NCBI GenBank assembly: GCA_031287565.1 | Contig: JAITSS010000046.1 | Location: forward strand, 1 to 64,000 | Source: Desulfobulbaceae bacterium | GTDB lineage: Bacteria > Desulfobacterota > Desulfobulbia > Desulfobulbales > Desulfocapsaceae | Direction: 5' to 3' | Length of the DNA stretch: 64,000 nt | In this document: positions 53,596 through 64,000 of the stretch, in pieces | Position numbering within the stretch: the stretch's first letter is position 1 | Layout of the letters: the number at the start of each line of letters is the position of its first letter | Position numbers and translations under genes: made by a program | Notes under the pieces: generated by a model | Told to the model about the DNA's origin: nothing | What the model saw: only the letters and a program-made list of their open reading frames with translations | Databases searched by the model: none

Positions 53596-54753
53596 TTATT
53601 TTTTCTCAGTCTGTTGCGGCTGTTCTTCTTTGCCGCTTTTTTTGCGGCCCAGCACTTCGCGCAGGATGCGGGAGAAAAAGCCTTCCTCGGCCTCGCCGGA
53701 TTCCTGGCGCTTACATGCTTCGTCAAAGTCGCGCAGCAACTTTTTCTGCTCTTCGCACAGGCCGCTCGGCGTCTGCACCCGCAACTCGACCAGCATGTCG
53801 CCCTGGCCGCGTCCGTTTACGCGGGGCACGCCCTGGCCGCGTAGCGTGAACATCTGCCCGGATTGACTGCCTTCCGGGACGGCCAGTTTGCTCGCGCCGT
53901 GGATTGTCGGCACTTCCAAAACGCAACCCAACGCCGCCTTGACCATGGAAATCGGGATTTGGGCGTAGATGGTTTCACCGTCGCGTTTGAAAAACTCGTG
54001 CTCATCGACATGAAAAACCACGTATAAATCGCCGGATGGCCCGCCTTCGCGGCTACCTTCGCCTTTACCTGGCACCCGCATCCGCGCGCCGTTATCGACA
54101 CCGGCAGGAATATGAATCGGCAATTTGATGTTTTTCTTTACCAGCCCCTGGCCGCCGCAATCCTGGCATGGCTCGGTGATGATCCGACCTTCGCCGCGAC
54201 ACTGCGGGCAGGGCGTTGAGACCTGAAAAAATCCCTGCGAACGAATGACCTGGCCACGTCCCTGACAGGTCGGGCAGGTTTTTTTGCCGTGACCGGGCCG
54301 ACAGCCGCTACCTTCACAGGTCAGACAGGTTTCGCGGCGTTGGATTTCCTCTTCCAGAGTGACGCCGTGCGCCGCGTCAAGGAAGGACAAATGAACATCC
54401 AACCGCAGGTCGTTGCCGGGCGTGGGGCCTTGTTGCCTGCCGCGTCTGCCGCCCAATCCGAAGAGTTCGCCGAACATGTCGCCGAAGCTGGAGAAGACAT
54501 CTTCGGCGCTGGTGCGATGGAAGCCGTGGCTCTTTAGTCCTTCGTGGCCGTAGGCGTCGTAAATGCGGCGTTTATGGTCGTCGGAGAGCACCTCGTAGGC
54601 TTCGGTGCATTTCTTGAACTTGTCTTCCGCGTCCTTGTCGCCGGGATTGCGATCCGGATGATACTGCATGGCCAGGCGGCGATAAGATTTTTTGATTTCG
54701 GCGCCGCTGGCGGAGCGGCTGACCGACAGGGTTTCATAGTAATCGACATTCAT
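53596..54753 (-). CDS. dnaJ: Chaperone DnaJ
   Basis: A 385-residue type I Hsp40. The J domain is at 4-70 with HPD in [10 protein letters not shown] Gly/Phe-type region follows and then four zinc-finger repeats [24 protein letters not shown] and CQDCGGQG (about 145-210). The C-terminal substrate-binding domains and a lysine-rich tail complete it. dnaK is not in the window. Confidence 0.94.
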   Translation of the reverse strand: MNVDYYETLSVSRSASGAEIKKSYRRLAMQYHPDRNPGDKDAEDKFKKCTEAYEVLSDDHKRRIYDAYGHEGLKSHGFHRTSAEDVFSSFGDMFGELFGLGGRRGRQQGPTPGNDLRLDVHLSFLDAAHGVTLEEEIQRRETCLTCEGSGCRPGHGKKTCPTCQGRGQVIRSQGFFQVSTPCPQCRGEGRIITEPCQDCGGQGLVKKNIKLPIHIPAGVDNGARMRVPGKGEGSREGGPSGDLYVVFHVDEHEFFKRDGETIYAQIPISMVKAALGCVLEVPTIHGASKLAVPEGSQSGQMFTLRGQGVPRVNGRGQGDMLVELRVQTPSGLCEEQKKLLRDFDEACKRQESGEAEEGFFSRILREVLGRKKSGKEEQPQQTEKK

Positions 54754-54773
54754 GCGAAAACTCCCGCCACGGC

Positions 54774-55040
54774 TCAGACCGGTTGATCTTCCAGCGTGAT
54801 CGCGTCTTGAATGGACGGCGCATCCTCGCCGACTGAAGAGATGGAATCAATGTTTTCCATAGTCACCTGGCCGCTGGCGATTTCGCGCAGGGTCATCACC
54901 ACTTCTTTGTTCTTCCCTTCGACCAGATAGGGTTCGCCCTGTCGATGCTGTTTGATGCGCTGCACCGCCAGATGGATGAGGTTGAAGCGATTACTGTCGC
55001 CGACGACTTCGAGACAATCTTCCACTGTAATTCTTGCCAT
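54774..55040 (-). CDS. rpoZ: RNA polymerase omega subunit
   Basis: An 88-residue omega subunit that helps assemble RNA polymerase. It begins [19 protein letters not shown] and has [15 protein letters not shown] and the [11 protein letters not shown] segment. The start at 55040 is where homology begins. It lies 20 bases ahead of dnaJ and 88 bases after purA on the same strand. Omega also helps form one ppGpp site, fitting with dksA nearby. Confidence 0.92.
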   Translation of the reverse strand: MARITVEDCLEVVGDSNRFNLIHLAVQRIKQHRQGEPYLVEGKNKEVVMTLREIASGQVTMENIDSISSVGEDAPSIQDAITLEDQPV

Positions 55041-55128
55041 GTATCTTCCCCGTGATTGCTGCGTGTGTGACAGGAAACAGCGTCCGGCGCTCGTCCGAAC
55101 GCCATCTTTTCCTAGATAGGAAATGAAT

Positions 55129-56532
<1,404 letters not shown>

Positions 56533-56677
56533 TCAATGCGCAATGCCTGGCGAAGCGGGTGGATTGGTGGGAAAAACCGCGAATTTTCAAATTGATGAAC
56601 ATGCGCGGCGGCGGAAGAAAAGACCCGCGCCGATACATGAGCGTGAATGTGGAAAAGGCCGGGCCGTTTTGCCCGCG

Positions 56678-56842
56678 TCAGCGTTTCGGTATGCTTTTGG
56701 CCGTTTCTTCCGATAAGGGAATCATGCGAGTGATATTTTCTATCGTTATGATGTAGTCCGGGCCAAATCCATATTTTTGTCTGGCGATTTCCAGGGGCGT
56801 ATAGATTGCCTCAGTTCTCCAGTAGACATTTTTCAGTTCGAG
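56678..56842 (-). pseudogene. Protein fragment without start codon
   Basis: An open stretch of 54 codons between a TAG and a TGA. It reads LELKNVYWRTEAIYTPLEIA and continues RQKYGFGPDYIITIENITRM. The composition is protein-like, but there is no ATG, GTG or TTG start at the beginning. I do not recognise the family. It may be the tail of a degraded gene. Confidence 0.3.
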
Positions 56843-56974
56843 CTAGCCCGATTCTCGGCGCCCGCTGACAAAATGGTATTGTTGGCGTTGTCGGTGTCTT
56901 CGGGCATTGTGGTGGTTCAGACTTGAACTGGCAGTCGGGTCTGTTTTGGTTCATGCGCGCTTCCATCAAAACGG

Positions 56975-57002
56975 AGTATTCCCTCTTTTTTAAGGGAATA
57001 CT
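56975..57002. repeat. Perfect 10-bp inverted repeat
   Basis: AGTATTCCCT (56975-56984) and AGGGAATACT (56993-57002) form a perfect stem with an 8-base CTTTTTTA loop. It is not followed by a T run. It could be a stem-loop from a lost gene end or a mobile element end. Confidence 0.55.
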
Positions 57003-57112
57003 GTTCGATTAAATCGCAACGACAACACCTATAAAGAAGACAAGCTCACGCTCAAGACGATCAGACTTCTGGCCGAAGGAGGCGCAAAAAATTATGCGGC
57101 AGAATAAAATTA

Positions 57113-57937
57113 TCAGGAAAAAAGCGAGGAATGCGCCGTTTTCTTCGGGGAAAAGAGAATTGAGGGGATGAGAATCGCCGTCGCGGCCAGGACAATGGCG
57201 GCTCCGGATGGCCAGCCCAAGAGCCAGGAAATCCATATGCCCAGCCAGGCGGATGCGGCTCCAAACAGGGCGGCCAGGATAAACATCGTCTTCAGACGGT
57301 AGGTCAGTTGATAGGCCGCCGCCGCCGGTGTGATGATAAGAGAGTAAATCAGCAGACCGCCGACAGCTTTCATGCCACAGGCGATGACCGCGCCGAGGAA
57401 AAGCAGCGCAGCCTGGCTTATCGCATCTGCCGCAATTCCGCAGGCGGCGGCGCTTTCTTTGTCGCAGAGCACCGCCTGAATCTCTTTGAACAGCAGGACG
57501 AGAAAGAGCGTAAACAAGATGGCGACCAGGGCGAGAAAAAGGATGTCCGGCGCGGTTACGGTCATGATATTGCCCCAGATCAACCCCAAGCCATCAGAAC
57601 GCGCCCCCGGCAACAAACCCAGAGCCAGCATCGAGATGCTGAGCATCACGGAAAAGACGACGCCGGTGGCTGTATCCGGTGAGATGCCGCCTTTTCCGGC
57701 CAGAGGCGAAATGGCTGCCGCCGAAGCGAGGCTGAAGGCCATTGCTCCGGGGAGAGGCGGGAATCCTAAAAAAACTCCGACCAAAGCGCCGGCCAGCGCG
57801 GCGTGCGACACGCAAACGCCGACAAAGGAAATGCGCAGCAAAACGACGAAAACCCCAGCCAGCCCGCAGAGCGCCCCGGCGATGCCGCCAGCGACAATGG
57901 CGCGTTGGATGAAGGCATACGACAAAAAATCTTCCAT
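57113..57937 (-). CDS. Metal-type ABC transporter permease (ZnuB/MntB family)
   Basis: A 274-residue membrane protein with about eight helices, of the ABC-3 family (ZnuB, MntB, TroC). The N-terminal RISFVGVCVSHAALAGALVG and the middle CDKESAAACGIAADA parts match. It should form the channel for the ATPase and binding protein encoded next to it. Last gene of the TonB/ABC operon. Confidence 0.9.
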   Translation of the reverse strand: MEDFLSYAFIQRAIVAGGIAGALCGLAGVFVVLLRISFVGVCVSHAALAGALVGVFLGFPPLPGAMAFSLASAAAISPLAGKGGISPDTATGVVFSVMLSISMLALGLLPGARSDGLGLIWGNIMTVTAPDILFLALVAILFTLFLVLLFKEIQAVLCDKESAAACGIAADAISQAALLFLGAVIACGMKAVGGLLIYSLIITPAAAAYQLTYRLKTMFILAALFGAASAWLGIWISWLLGWPSGAAIVLAATAILIPSILFSPKKTAHSSLFS

Positions 57938-57941
57938 GGTT

Positions 57942-58745
57942 TCACATCAGAATAACCGGTCGTCCGTGGTGGTGGATGACGGTGACAGGCGTATCGTACA
58001 TGGCCGATAAGCGTTCCTGCCGTAAACCCTCGGCGACCTGGCCGCTCCAGACCAACTCGCCGTTTTTCAGAAATATGATCCGGTCGGATAAATCGATCAG
58101 GGCGTTCAGCTCGTGGGTAATCATGACAATAGTCAGAGAAAATTTTTGCCGCAGCTGACCGATGAGCTGGAGGATTTCCGCCTTGGCCCGCCAGTCGAGC
58201 GAAGCGGTCGGTTCGTCCAGCAGTAGAATGTCCGGTTCCTGCGTCAAAGCCCTGGCAATCGCCGCTCGCTGCGCCTCGCCGCCAGAGAGATGGCCTAAAG
58301 GGCGTCCGGCGAGGTGGCTGGACGAAACGGCTTCCAGGGATTGTTCGGCCAATTGCCGCTCGCGTCGCCCTGGACGACGCAATAGGCCCAGCTTGCCGAA
58401 GCAGCCAGTCAGGACTGATTCAAAAACGGTGATAGGCTGTCTTTTATCCATGCCGCGAAATTGTGAAACGAAGGCGATGCGGCGGCGGATTTTCCGGGCG
58501 GTGGCGCTATTGATGCGCTCATCAAAACAAAACATGTTGCCGGACGACGGGATAGTCAGGCCGTTGCACAGGCGGAGAAGGGTTGTTTTGCCCGCGCCAT
58601 TCGGCCCCAAAATGGCGACGCAGCTGCCTTGTTCAATGGCAAACGAGCAATCACGCAGGATGTCGCGACCACGGGCGGCCCGTAGCCACAGATGTTCGCC
58701 GCGCAGAGCGATTGCGGCGGTTGGCTTGTCGGCCATCCCCGTCAT
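57942..58745 (-). CDS. Metal-type ABC transporter ATPase (ZnuC-like)
   Basis: A 267-residue ATPase with Walker A GPNGAGKTTLLR, signature LSGGEAQRAAIARALTQEP, Walker B ILLLDEPTASLD and the H-loop histidine in MITHELNAL. The C-terminus has a His run (VIHHHGRPV) that could sense metal. Its start overlaps the binding-protein stop (ATGA), and 4 bases separate it from the permease. Confidence 0.9.
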   Translation of the reverse strand: MTGMADKPTAAIALRGEHLWLRAARGRDILRDCSFAIEQGSCVAILGPNGAGKTTLLRLCNGLTIPSSGNMFCFDERINSATARKIRRRIAFVSQFRGMDKRQPITVFESVLTGCFGKLGLLRRPGRRERQLAEQSLEAVSSSHLAGRPLGHLSGGEAQRAAIARALTQEPDILLLDEPTASLDWRAKAEILQLIGQLRQKFSLTIVMITHELNALIDLSDRIIFLKNGELVWSGQVAEGLRQERLSAMYDTPVTVIHHHGRPVILM

Positions 58746-59584
58746 TTTCGGACCAGCGCCTGGGCCAGCGCCTCGCAGTTGTGGCGTAGCAGCGCGGCAT
58801 AGCTGGCCGTTTCGCTGTCCGGCAGGGGAAAATTGCTGAAAACGACGTGCTTTGCTCCCATCTCGCCTGCCAGAGGCGCTCCGGCCTCGCCGCCGCTCTG
58901 CATGTTGTCGATGACCACCTGGACGTCAGCTTTTTTCCCCTCTTCGGCGAGGCGCATCAGTGTCGCGGGCGACATGTCCTCGGCGCGGCCATAGTCGGCG
59001 ACCACGTTCATCCCCAGGCGTTTCACAAAATCAGCCTGCATGGTCGCGGCCATCACCGGAGTGTCGGCGTATGGCCAAAGGGCCTTGTCGCAGGCGTCAG
59101 TGACGGCGACGATATGTTCCAGCCGCCGATGCAGGCGTTTTTCCATGGCGGTCGCATCGACGCCGGGCAAGGGCGCGATTATCCGGAAAATCTCTTTACT
59201 CGCGGCAATCTGGTTTTCCGGCATCAGCCACGAGGCGGCGGGCGTGATGAAAACAGCCTGCTCACTTTTATCCGCCGCCGTGATGGCGTCAAGAATCGGC
59301 TTTTGTTTTTGTTGCCAGACGTGCAACAAAATGGCGTCGGCGTGGCTGATGAAGGCGATGTCGGTCGCCCGTGCGTCGTGATGCCCAGGGCAAGAGGCGG
59401 CGGGAATTAAGGTTAGGATGTCGGCCTGATCGGCCAACAGGTCGCGGACAATGTCGGCGATCAGTTCGGTGCCGACGACAACGGCCAGCGGCTTTGAGGC
59501 GGCTCTCTCCACCGCCAAGCAAGGCATAACGGCCAGCGCCCAAACCAGAATCACGCCGCCAACAACAAGGATGCTTTTCATCAT
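58742..59584 (-). CDS. Metal-type ABC transporter substrate-binding protein, atypical ligands
   Basis: A 280-residue periplasmic protein of the ZnuA/TroA family with a signal peptide of about 24 residues (ILVWALAVMPCLA). The overall fold is seen (VVVGTELIADIVRDLLADQA; SHADAILLHVWQQ). The first ligand region is SCPGHHDARATD with two histidines. The other usual histidines are missing: the segment usually PHxWL reads ASWLMPEN, and the third reads QADFVKRL. So the bound species may be a chelate or a different metal. It overlaps the methyltransferase by 4 bases. Confidence 0.8.
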   Translation of the reverse strand: MMKSILVVGGVILVWALAVMPCLAVERAASKPLAVVVGTELIADIVRDLLADQADILTLIPAASCPGHHDARATDIAFISHADAILLHVWQQKQKPILDAITAADKSEQAVFITPAASWLMPENQIAASKEIFRIIAPLPGVDATAMEKRLHRRLEHIVAVTDACDKALWPYADTPVMAATMQADFVKRLGMNVVADYGRAEDMSPATLMRLAEEGKKADVQVVIDNMQSGGEAGAPLAGEMGAKHVVFSNFPLPDSETASYAALLRHNCEALAQALVRK

Positions 59585-60189
59585 TCCTCTCGTGTGGCTT
59601 TGGCCAGATAACGTCCGGGAATATCGACGATTTCCGGATCCGGAAAACCGGCCTGACGAAACAGTCGCGTCATGCCTGTATGGCCAGGCAGTTTGTCTTC
59701 GGCCACCGAGCTGTGGCCGCCGTGGTGCCGCGCCAATTCCTCGCGGCTCATCAGATGGGCGATGGCCAGGCTACCGCCGGGTTTCAGCACGCGAAACATC
59801 TCGGCCAAGGCCCCGCCCTTATCACCAAAATGCGGGAAGGCGGCAAAGCAGATCACCGTATCGACACCGGCGGCGGCAAACGGCAGCCGCATGGCGTCGC
59901 CCTGGACGAGGCCGCCTTTTTGGTAGCAACTTTTTTTGCTTGCCGCCTGGCGCATCATCTGAAAGCTGACGTCCATGGAGATGAGAACGCCTTTATCAGT
60001 TAGTATTTGCCGCAGATACGGCGCGAGCACGCCGGTTCCCGCCCCAATATCAAGCGTCGTCGCGCGCGGACGCAACGGCAACAGCGCAATCAATTCGGTC
60101 AGCCGCGCCCGCGTCGCTGGCGGGTAGCATTTTTCTTCCCAGTGGGCGGCGCGTTCGTCAAAAAAAGCCGATTGCGGGTTGGCGTTCAT
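59581..60189 (-). CDS. Class I SAM-dependent methyltransferase
   Basis: A 202-residue methyltransferase. Motif I is LDIGAGTGVLAPYL, then VLISMDVS, GDAMRLPFAAAGVD and FRVLKPGGSLAIAHLMS. The N-terminal FFDERAAHWEEKCYPPA is typical of UbiE-like enzymes of anaerobes. The substrate is unknown. Position between a TonB receptor (13 bases) and the ABC genes (4-base overlap) implies a part in the same uptake or modification route. Confidence 0.87.
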   Translation of the reverse strand: MNANPQSAFFDERAAHWEEKCYPPATRARLTELIALLPLRPRATTLDIGAGTGVLAPYLRQILTDKGVLISMDVSFQMMRQAASKKSCYQKGGLVQGDAMRLPFAAAGVDTVICFAAFPHFGDKGGALAEMFRVLKPGGSLAIAHLMSREELARHHGGHSSVAEDKLPGHTGMTRLFRQAGFPDPEIVDIPGRYLAKATREE

Positions 60190-60202
60190 GGTGGTTTTTC
60201 GT

Positions 60203-62197
60203 TCAGAAAGAAAAGGAAAATCCGGCCATGACGGTAAAGCCAGCCATATCGTAGCCGGGCGCGTATTCATAGCTGGTGTCGGTGAGGTTTTCGAAGGCGA
60301 GAAAGGCTTCTCCCTTTTCAACATGCAAGGTCGGCGCGGCAAACAAATAGGCGATTTTGGCGTTCATGATAAAGGCGTCATCGACCGATTCCGGCTGACT
60401 AGCAGGCGCGGCGACGGCTCTGGAATAGCTGTCGGTATACATGTCATCGCGCCACAGAGCATCGATAGACAGTTGAAAGTGTTCGAGAAAACGCCAGTTG
60501 CCGCCCGCCGAAAATGTCCACTCCGGGGCGAAAGGCATGGTGTCCGGGTCCGTGTGCAGATAGGCCAGGCCGACAAAGAGACTTACGTCGTCCATCGGCG
60601 TTATGGTCAAAGCGCTTTCAAAACCATCTTTGTCGTATTCACCGATATTGGCGAAGCCGCCGGGTCTGCCGGTAGCCGGATTGACATACATTTGGTAGCG
60701 ATCGCGACCGTCATCGTGGAAGACGGTGAAATTGGCTTTGACCAGCTTGTTGAAACGTCTGCTGACGCCCGCCTCATAATGATCCATCACTTCGGCGGAG
60801 AGATTTCTCCAGCCTTGCGGATTGGCGGCGGCGATCGGCGGGCTGATCACCTCGGAGAAAACGGCGACGTTCAGTCCCGGATAGACGACGCCTCTGGCAT
60901 AGCCGATATGCAATGCGCTGTCGCCGCGACTAATGACCAGACCGGCCTGCGGCGCGGTTTCGGCGTCAAACTCATTGTGAAAATACTGACGCGCCCCGAC
61001 CGACGGCGTCAATGTCCAGCCCGCGATGTCAATATCGTGGCTGACGGCCAGATACGGCGAAGTCAGGGTGAGTTTTTCGTCGCTAAAGGTTGACGCGCCG
61101 CTTTGGTAGTCGCCTTCCACCAGATCAAGATCAATGCCGACGATGATTTCACCGCCGCGCCAGGGCCGAATCGTTTCTTTGGCGCGGACGCCGTACAATT
61201 CCCAATCCATGGCCGTGTCGATTTTACCGCCGGACGACGAGGTTTCGCCGTACCATCGCGCCGCCCCTTTCACGTAATAGGGTTTGATGAAGCCGTCGGC
61301 CTCTGAATAGCTGTTTGAAAAAGTCAGGGTATTGAAGACGTCGCGGGTTTCGTAGCGGCCATCGTTATCATGGGTTGGCGAACGACGGTCGCCGGGGTCG
61401 AGGGCGTAGTTATCGGTGGCGTTGCCGAACCAGGCAAGATGCCAGTGGTCGCTAGTCTGAAATCCCAACCGACTGTAATAACTCTGCAATTCGCCATTGG
61501 AATGGTCGCGGTGGCCATCAGAATGCTTGTAGCTCTCACCCAGATAGTAGTCGAGACGACCCGTCTTGCCGCCGTGTTCCACAGACTGAATAAATGTGTT
61601 ATTCGAGCCGTACTGGGCCGCCAGTTTTGTGGCGAAACCATCCCTGGTCATGCGTTTCGTTTCGACATCGACGGCGGCGTTGCCATTGCCGTAGACTTCC
61701 GGTTGGACTCCTTTGTACACGCGCACCGCGCCCGCCGGGTCGGTGGAGATGAAATCAAGCAAAGGATGGTTGAAGAGTGGATTGGCGCGGGGCACGCCGT
61801 CGTAGAGCATTTGCAATTCGCCGCCGGGACGACTGGCGCCGCCGCCGCGCACGAAAACGCCGCCGCCTTGGGCGCCGCCAAATGAGCCGACCTGATCGAA
61901 GCGGGAAATGGTGACGCCGGGAACGCGCCGCAAAGCCGAGGTTATATCCTGGGCGTTCATGTCATCCATCTGGGCGCGGGAAACGCTGGTCGATTCCATG
62001 CCATAGCGTGAGGTCGCGTTGCTGTCAATGATCGGGGTTTCGATAACCGTCAGGTCTGTGAGGCGCGTCGTCGTCAGAGGCGTTTCCGTGGCGTCTGCGG
62101 GCGAAACGAAGAACAGGCCGATGCTAAGGAATGCCGGAATCGCTGACGAAATGCATTTTTTTATGACGAATGTTTTGCTATATAATTGCTTTAACAT
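60203..62197 (-). CDS. TonB-dependent outer-membrane receptor
   Basis: A 664-residue outer-membrane protein. Signal peptide about 1-37 (SSAIPAFLSIGLFFVSPADA). The plug domain starts near 50 (TDLTVIETPIIDS) and includes ITSALRRVPGVTISRFDQ and DPAGAVRVYKGVQPEVYG. The C-terminus ends in alternating residues and a final Phe (VMAGFSFSF), as needed for barrel insertion. Homologous to metal-chelate receptors. It heads the five-gene operon; GAGG lies 13 bases before the ATG. Confidence 0.92.
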   Translation of the reverse strand: MLKQLYSKTFVIKKCISSAIPAFLSIGLFFVSPADATETPLTTTRLTDLTVIETPIIDSNATSRYGMESTSVSRAQMDDMNAQDITSALRRVPGVTISRFDQVGSFGGAQGGGVFVRGGGASRPGGELQMLYDGVPRANPLFNHPLLDFISTDPAGAVRVYKGVQPEVYGNGNAAVDVETKRMTRDGFATKLAAQYGSNNTFIQSVEHGGKTGRLDYYLGESYKHSDGHRDHSNGELQSYYSRLGFQTSDHWHLAWFGNATDNYALDPGDRRSPTHDNDGRYETRDVFNTLTFSNSYSEADGFIKPYYVKGAARWYGETSSSGGKIDTAMDWELYGVRAKETIRPWRGGEIIVGIDLDLVEGDYQSGASTFSDEKLTLTSPYLAVSHDIDIAGWTLTPSVGARQYFHNEFDAETAPQAGLVISRGDSALHIGYARGVVYPGLNVAVFSEVISPPIAAANPQGWRNLSAEVMDHYEAGVSRRFNKLVKANFTVFHDDGRDRYQMYVNPATGRPGGFANIGEYDKDGFESALTITPMDDVSLFVGLAYLHTDPDTMPFAPEWTFSAGGNWRFLEHFQLSIDALWRDDMYTDSYSRAVAAPASQPESVDDAFIMNAKIAYLFAAPTLHVEKGEAFLAFENLTDTSYEYAPGYDMAGFTVMAGFSFSF

Positions 62198-62346
62198 TGT
62201 TTTTTCTTTACCTCGTGTCTTTTCCCGTTTTTTTCTGATTGCGATTCGTTGTTGCCGCCATGTCCTTTCGCCCGGCGGCAAGCGTTATTTTTTTGAAAAT
62301 GTGTTACCGCTAATACCGGAAAAGCCCCAGGGTGTCAAGGAGAACA

Positions 62347-62499
62347 ATGCTACCTTTAATCGAGAAGTATTACGCATCCCGCATCGAGAACGCCCGTATC
62401 ATGAACGTGTATCGCAACTCCGCATTGGTTGAGGCGCGCGTTCGCCGCTTCATGCAACAAAAAAAGGCCGCTCCCGAAAAAAGAGCGGCCCTGGTTTAG
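62347..62499 (+). CDS. Small basic hypothetical protein (50 aa)
   Basis: An open frame of 50 codons that begins MLPLIEKYYASRIENARIMN and ends KAAPEKRAALV. AAGGAG lies 5 bases before the ATG, a good site. It is rich in Arg/Lys and probably helical, without a signal peptide. It faces away from the TonB operon and overlaps the terminator of glnN with its last 40 bases. No homologue is recognised; it may be a short regulatory protein or chance. Confidence 0.4.
   Translation: MLPLIEKYYASRIENARIMNVYRNSALVEARVRRFMQQKKAAPEKRAALV
62459..62490 (-). terminator. Rho-independent terminator of glnN
   Basis: GGCCGCTC (62466-62473) and GAGCGGCC (62483-62490) form an 8-bp stem with a 9-base loop. On the minus strand it is followed by T7, right after the glnN stop. 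Confidence 0.8.
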
Positions 62500-62519
62500 T
62501 TTCTTGGTTTTTCAGGGTA

Positions 62520-64000
62520 TCAGCGGATGAACAGCATTTCCTGATACGAGGGCAACGGCCACAGATCGTCGGCGACGACCATTTCCAGGGCGTCGGCGTA
62601 TTTGCGGACTTTGTCCATCGCTGGCAACACCTTCTCGCACATGTATTTGGCGTGCTTCAAGGCATCGCCGTCTTCGTGCTGCATCAGTTTTTCCAGCTTG
62701 TCCACCTCTTCCTGCATCGAGCGCAGTTTGGCGGTGACATCTTCCAGCGCTCCCATCTTGACATCGTGGCCAATGGCCTTGAGGCTGGCGCAGGTCGCGG
62801 CCAGTTTGCCCTGATAATTGACCGCCGCCGGGAAGATCACTGTCCGCGCCATACGGATGACCAGATGCGCTTCGGTATTGATGGTTTTCACGTACTGTTC
62901 CAGATAGATTTCCTGACGCGCTTTCAGCTCGGCTTCGCTCAGAATGTCGTATTTGGCGTATAGCTCGACCACCTCTTTCGAGGTGAGAACCGGCAGGGCA
63001 TCGGGCGTGGTTTTCAGGTTGGGCAGACCGCGCTTTTCGGCCTCTTTGTGCCATTCGTCGGAATAGCCGTTGCCGTTGAAGATAACCGCGTCGTGCTCTT
63101 TCAGGATGGTCTGCAACAGATCCTGCACGCCTTTGTTGAACTCGCCTTTGTTGACCCGGCCCAGTTTCTCCAACTCGGTCGCGACATAATCAAGCGATTC
63201 GGTCATCATCACGTTCAAAGCCACCTGGGCGTCGGCGATTGAGTGCGACGAGCCGACGGCGCGGAACTCAAAGCGATTGCCGGTGAAGGCAAAGGGGCTG
63301 GTGCGGTTGCGGTCGCCCGGATCAATCGGCAAAGGCGGCAGGGTATCGACGCCGATATTCATCACGCCTTTTTGCTTCGAGCTTTCGACTTTGCCTTTTT
63401 TGATCTGGTCAAACACGTCGGAGAGCTGCTCGCCGAGATAGGCGCTCATGATGGCCGGCGGCGCTTCATTGGCGCCCAGACGATGGTCGTTTGAGGCCGA
63501 AGCGACAGTGGCCCGCAACAGCGAGCCGTATTTGTGCAGGGCGCGGATGGCGGCGGCGCAGATAACCAGAAATTGGGCGTTTTCATGCGGCGTGTCGCCC
63601 GGATCGAACAGACTGCCCAGCTCGGCGTTGCCGATGGAATAATTCAGATGTTTGCCGCTGCCGTTGATGCCGGCGAAGGGTTTTTCATGCAGAAGGCAGA
63701 TCATGCCGTAGCGTTTGGCCACGGAACGCAGCGTGGTCATGACCAGTTGATTGTGGTCGGTGGCCAGGTTGCCCTGCTCGAAAATTGGCGCGATCTCAAA
63801 CTGGCTGGGCGCGACTTCGTTGTGGCGGGTCTTCACCGGCACGCCCAATTTATAGAGTTCGCGCTCGACTTCCATCATGTAAGCCAAAACCCGGCGCGGG
63901 ATGACGCCAAAATACTGATCCTCAAATTCCTGGCCTTTGGCGGATGGCGCGCCGAAGAGCGAGCGTCCGGCTAAGAGCAGGTCGGGACGGGAAAAAACGA
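62520..64000 (-). CDS. glnN: Glutamine synthetase type III, 5' end beyond window
   Basis: The C-terminal 493 residues of a GSIII (normally about 700-730), which joins ammonium and glutamate. The frame continues to the window edge with no start codon that fits, reading [20 protein letters not shown] upstream of [20 protein letters not shown]. Catalytic parts are [30 protein letters not shown] and [26 protein letters not shown] is found in anaerobes and cyanobacteria. It can assimilate ammonium made by nitrogenase. Confidence 0.93.
   Translation of the reverse strand, partial: VFSRPDLLLAGRSLFGAPSAKGQEFEDQYFGVIPRRVLAYMMEVERELYKLGVPVKTRHNEVAPSQFEIAPIFEQGNLATDHNQLVMTTLRSVAKRYGMICLLHEKPFAGINGSGKHLNYSIGNAELGSLFDPGDTPHENAQFLVICAAAIRALHKYGSLLRATVASASNDHRLGANEAPPAIMSAYLGEQLSDVFDQIKKGKVESSKQKGVMNIGVDTLPPLPIDPGDRNRTSPFAFTGNRFEFRAVGSSHSIADAQVALNVMMTESLDYVATELEKLGRVNKGEFNKGVQDLLQTILKEHDAVIFNGNGYSDEWHKEAEKRGLPNLKTTPDALPVLTSKEVVELYAKYDILSEAELKARQEIYLEQYVKTINTEAHLVIRMARTVIFPAAVNYQGKLAATCASLKAIGHDVKMGALEDVTAKLRSMQEEVDKLEKLMQHEDGDALKHAKYMCEKVLPAMDKVRKYADALEMVVADDLWPLPSYQEMLFIR

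Noticed and set aside
60179-61093. Forward frame of 304 codons over the TonB receptor
   Set aside because: Antisense to a receptor with clear plug and barrel motifs.
62198-62346. Cobalamin or other riboswitch before the TonB receptor
   Set aside because: No conserved core such as the B12 box was seen in the upstream region.

Overview
The window reads as chromosome from a Gram-negative, GC-rich, probably anaerobic or microaerobic diazotroph. The outer-membrane evidence is a TonB-dependent receptor and the LolC/LolD lipoprotein exporter. A group II-type molybdenum nitrogenase operon (nifH-nifI1-nifI2-nifD-nifK), an energy-converting hydrogenase-related membrane complex, rubrerythrin, DksA and type III glutamine synthetase together suggest a deltaproteobacterial (Desulfobacterota-like) lineage. 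That placement is an inference from gene content; no rRNA gene is present.

Layout. 1-1.2 kb: a CRISPR-like array of seven 36-bp repeats without cas genes in view, running into about four and a half ~140-bp tandem palindromic units that end in the same 9 bases as the array repeat. 1.2-24 kb: mostly housekeeping and single genes on both strands (SPL-family radical SAM protein, RNase G, M23 peptidase, rubrerythrin with a Fur-like box, Dtd, HerA-like ATPase, ModF-like ABC protein, KAS III, Asd, two small exported stress-type proteins, PHP phosphatase, HEAT-receiver protein, PBP4, TrpB2). 24-25.7 kb: three tRNA genes (Lys, Lys, Glu) and a strong terminator, then a small AT-rich island with a zeta-like kinase pair and a DUF559 nuclease gene interrupted by a 102-bp MITE-like element. 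25.7-34.2 kb: the nitrogenase region on the minus strand with a [2Fe-2S] ferredoxin and a NifB-like/NifX-like fusion that lacks the radical SAM cysteines, a sigma-54 promoter before nifH, and divergent nifA.

34-47 kb: lysS-lolC-lolD, an exporter, an Mrp ATPase, and a six-gene Hyf/Ehr-type complex whose large subunit lacks the nickel-binding cysteines. 47-56.4 kb: a Tat-exported DUF362 protein, glyS, a FolE2-like protein lacking the usual zinc ligands, and a run galT-dksA-moaC-dnaJ-rpoZ-purA. 56.4-57.1 kb is a non-coding stretch with decayed coding fragments. 57.1-62.2 kb is a tightly packed operon: TonB receptor, methyltransferase, metal-type binding protein, ATPase, permease. The window ends inside glnN.

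How the genes work together: NifA with sigma-54 should drive nifH-I1-I2-D-K; NifI1/NifI2 would switch nitrogenase off after translation when fixed nitrogen is plentiful; ferredoxin supplies or buffers electrons; glutamine synthetase assimilates the ammonium. nifE, nifN and a canonical nifB are not in the window, so cofactor assembly must be completed from elsewhere. The TonB/ABC operon looks like a dedicated uptake route for a metal or metal chelate.
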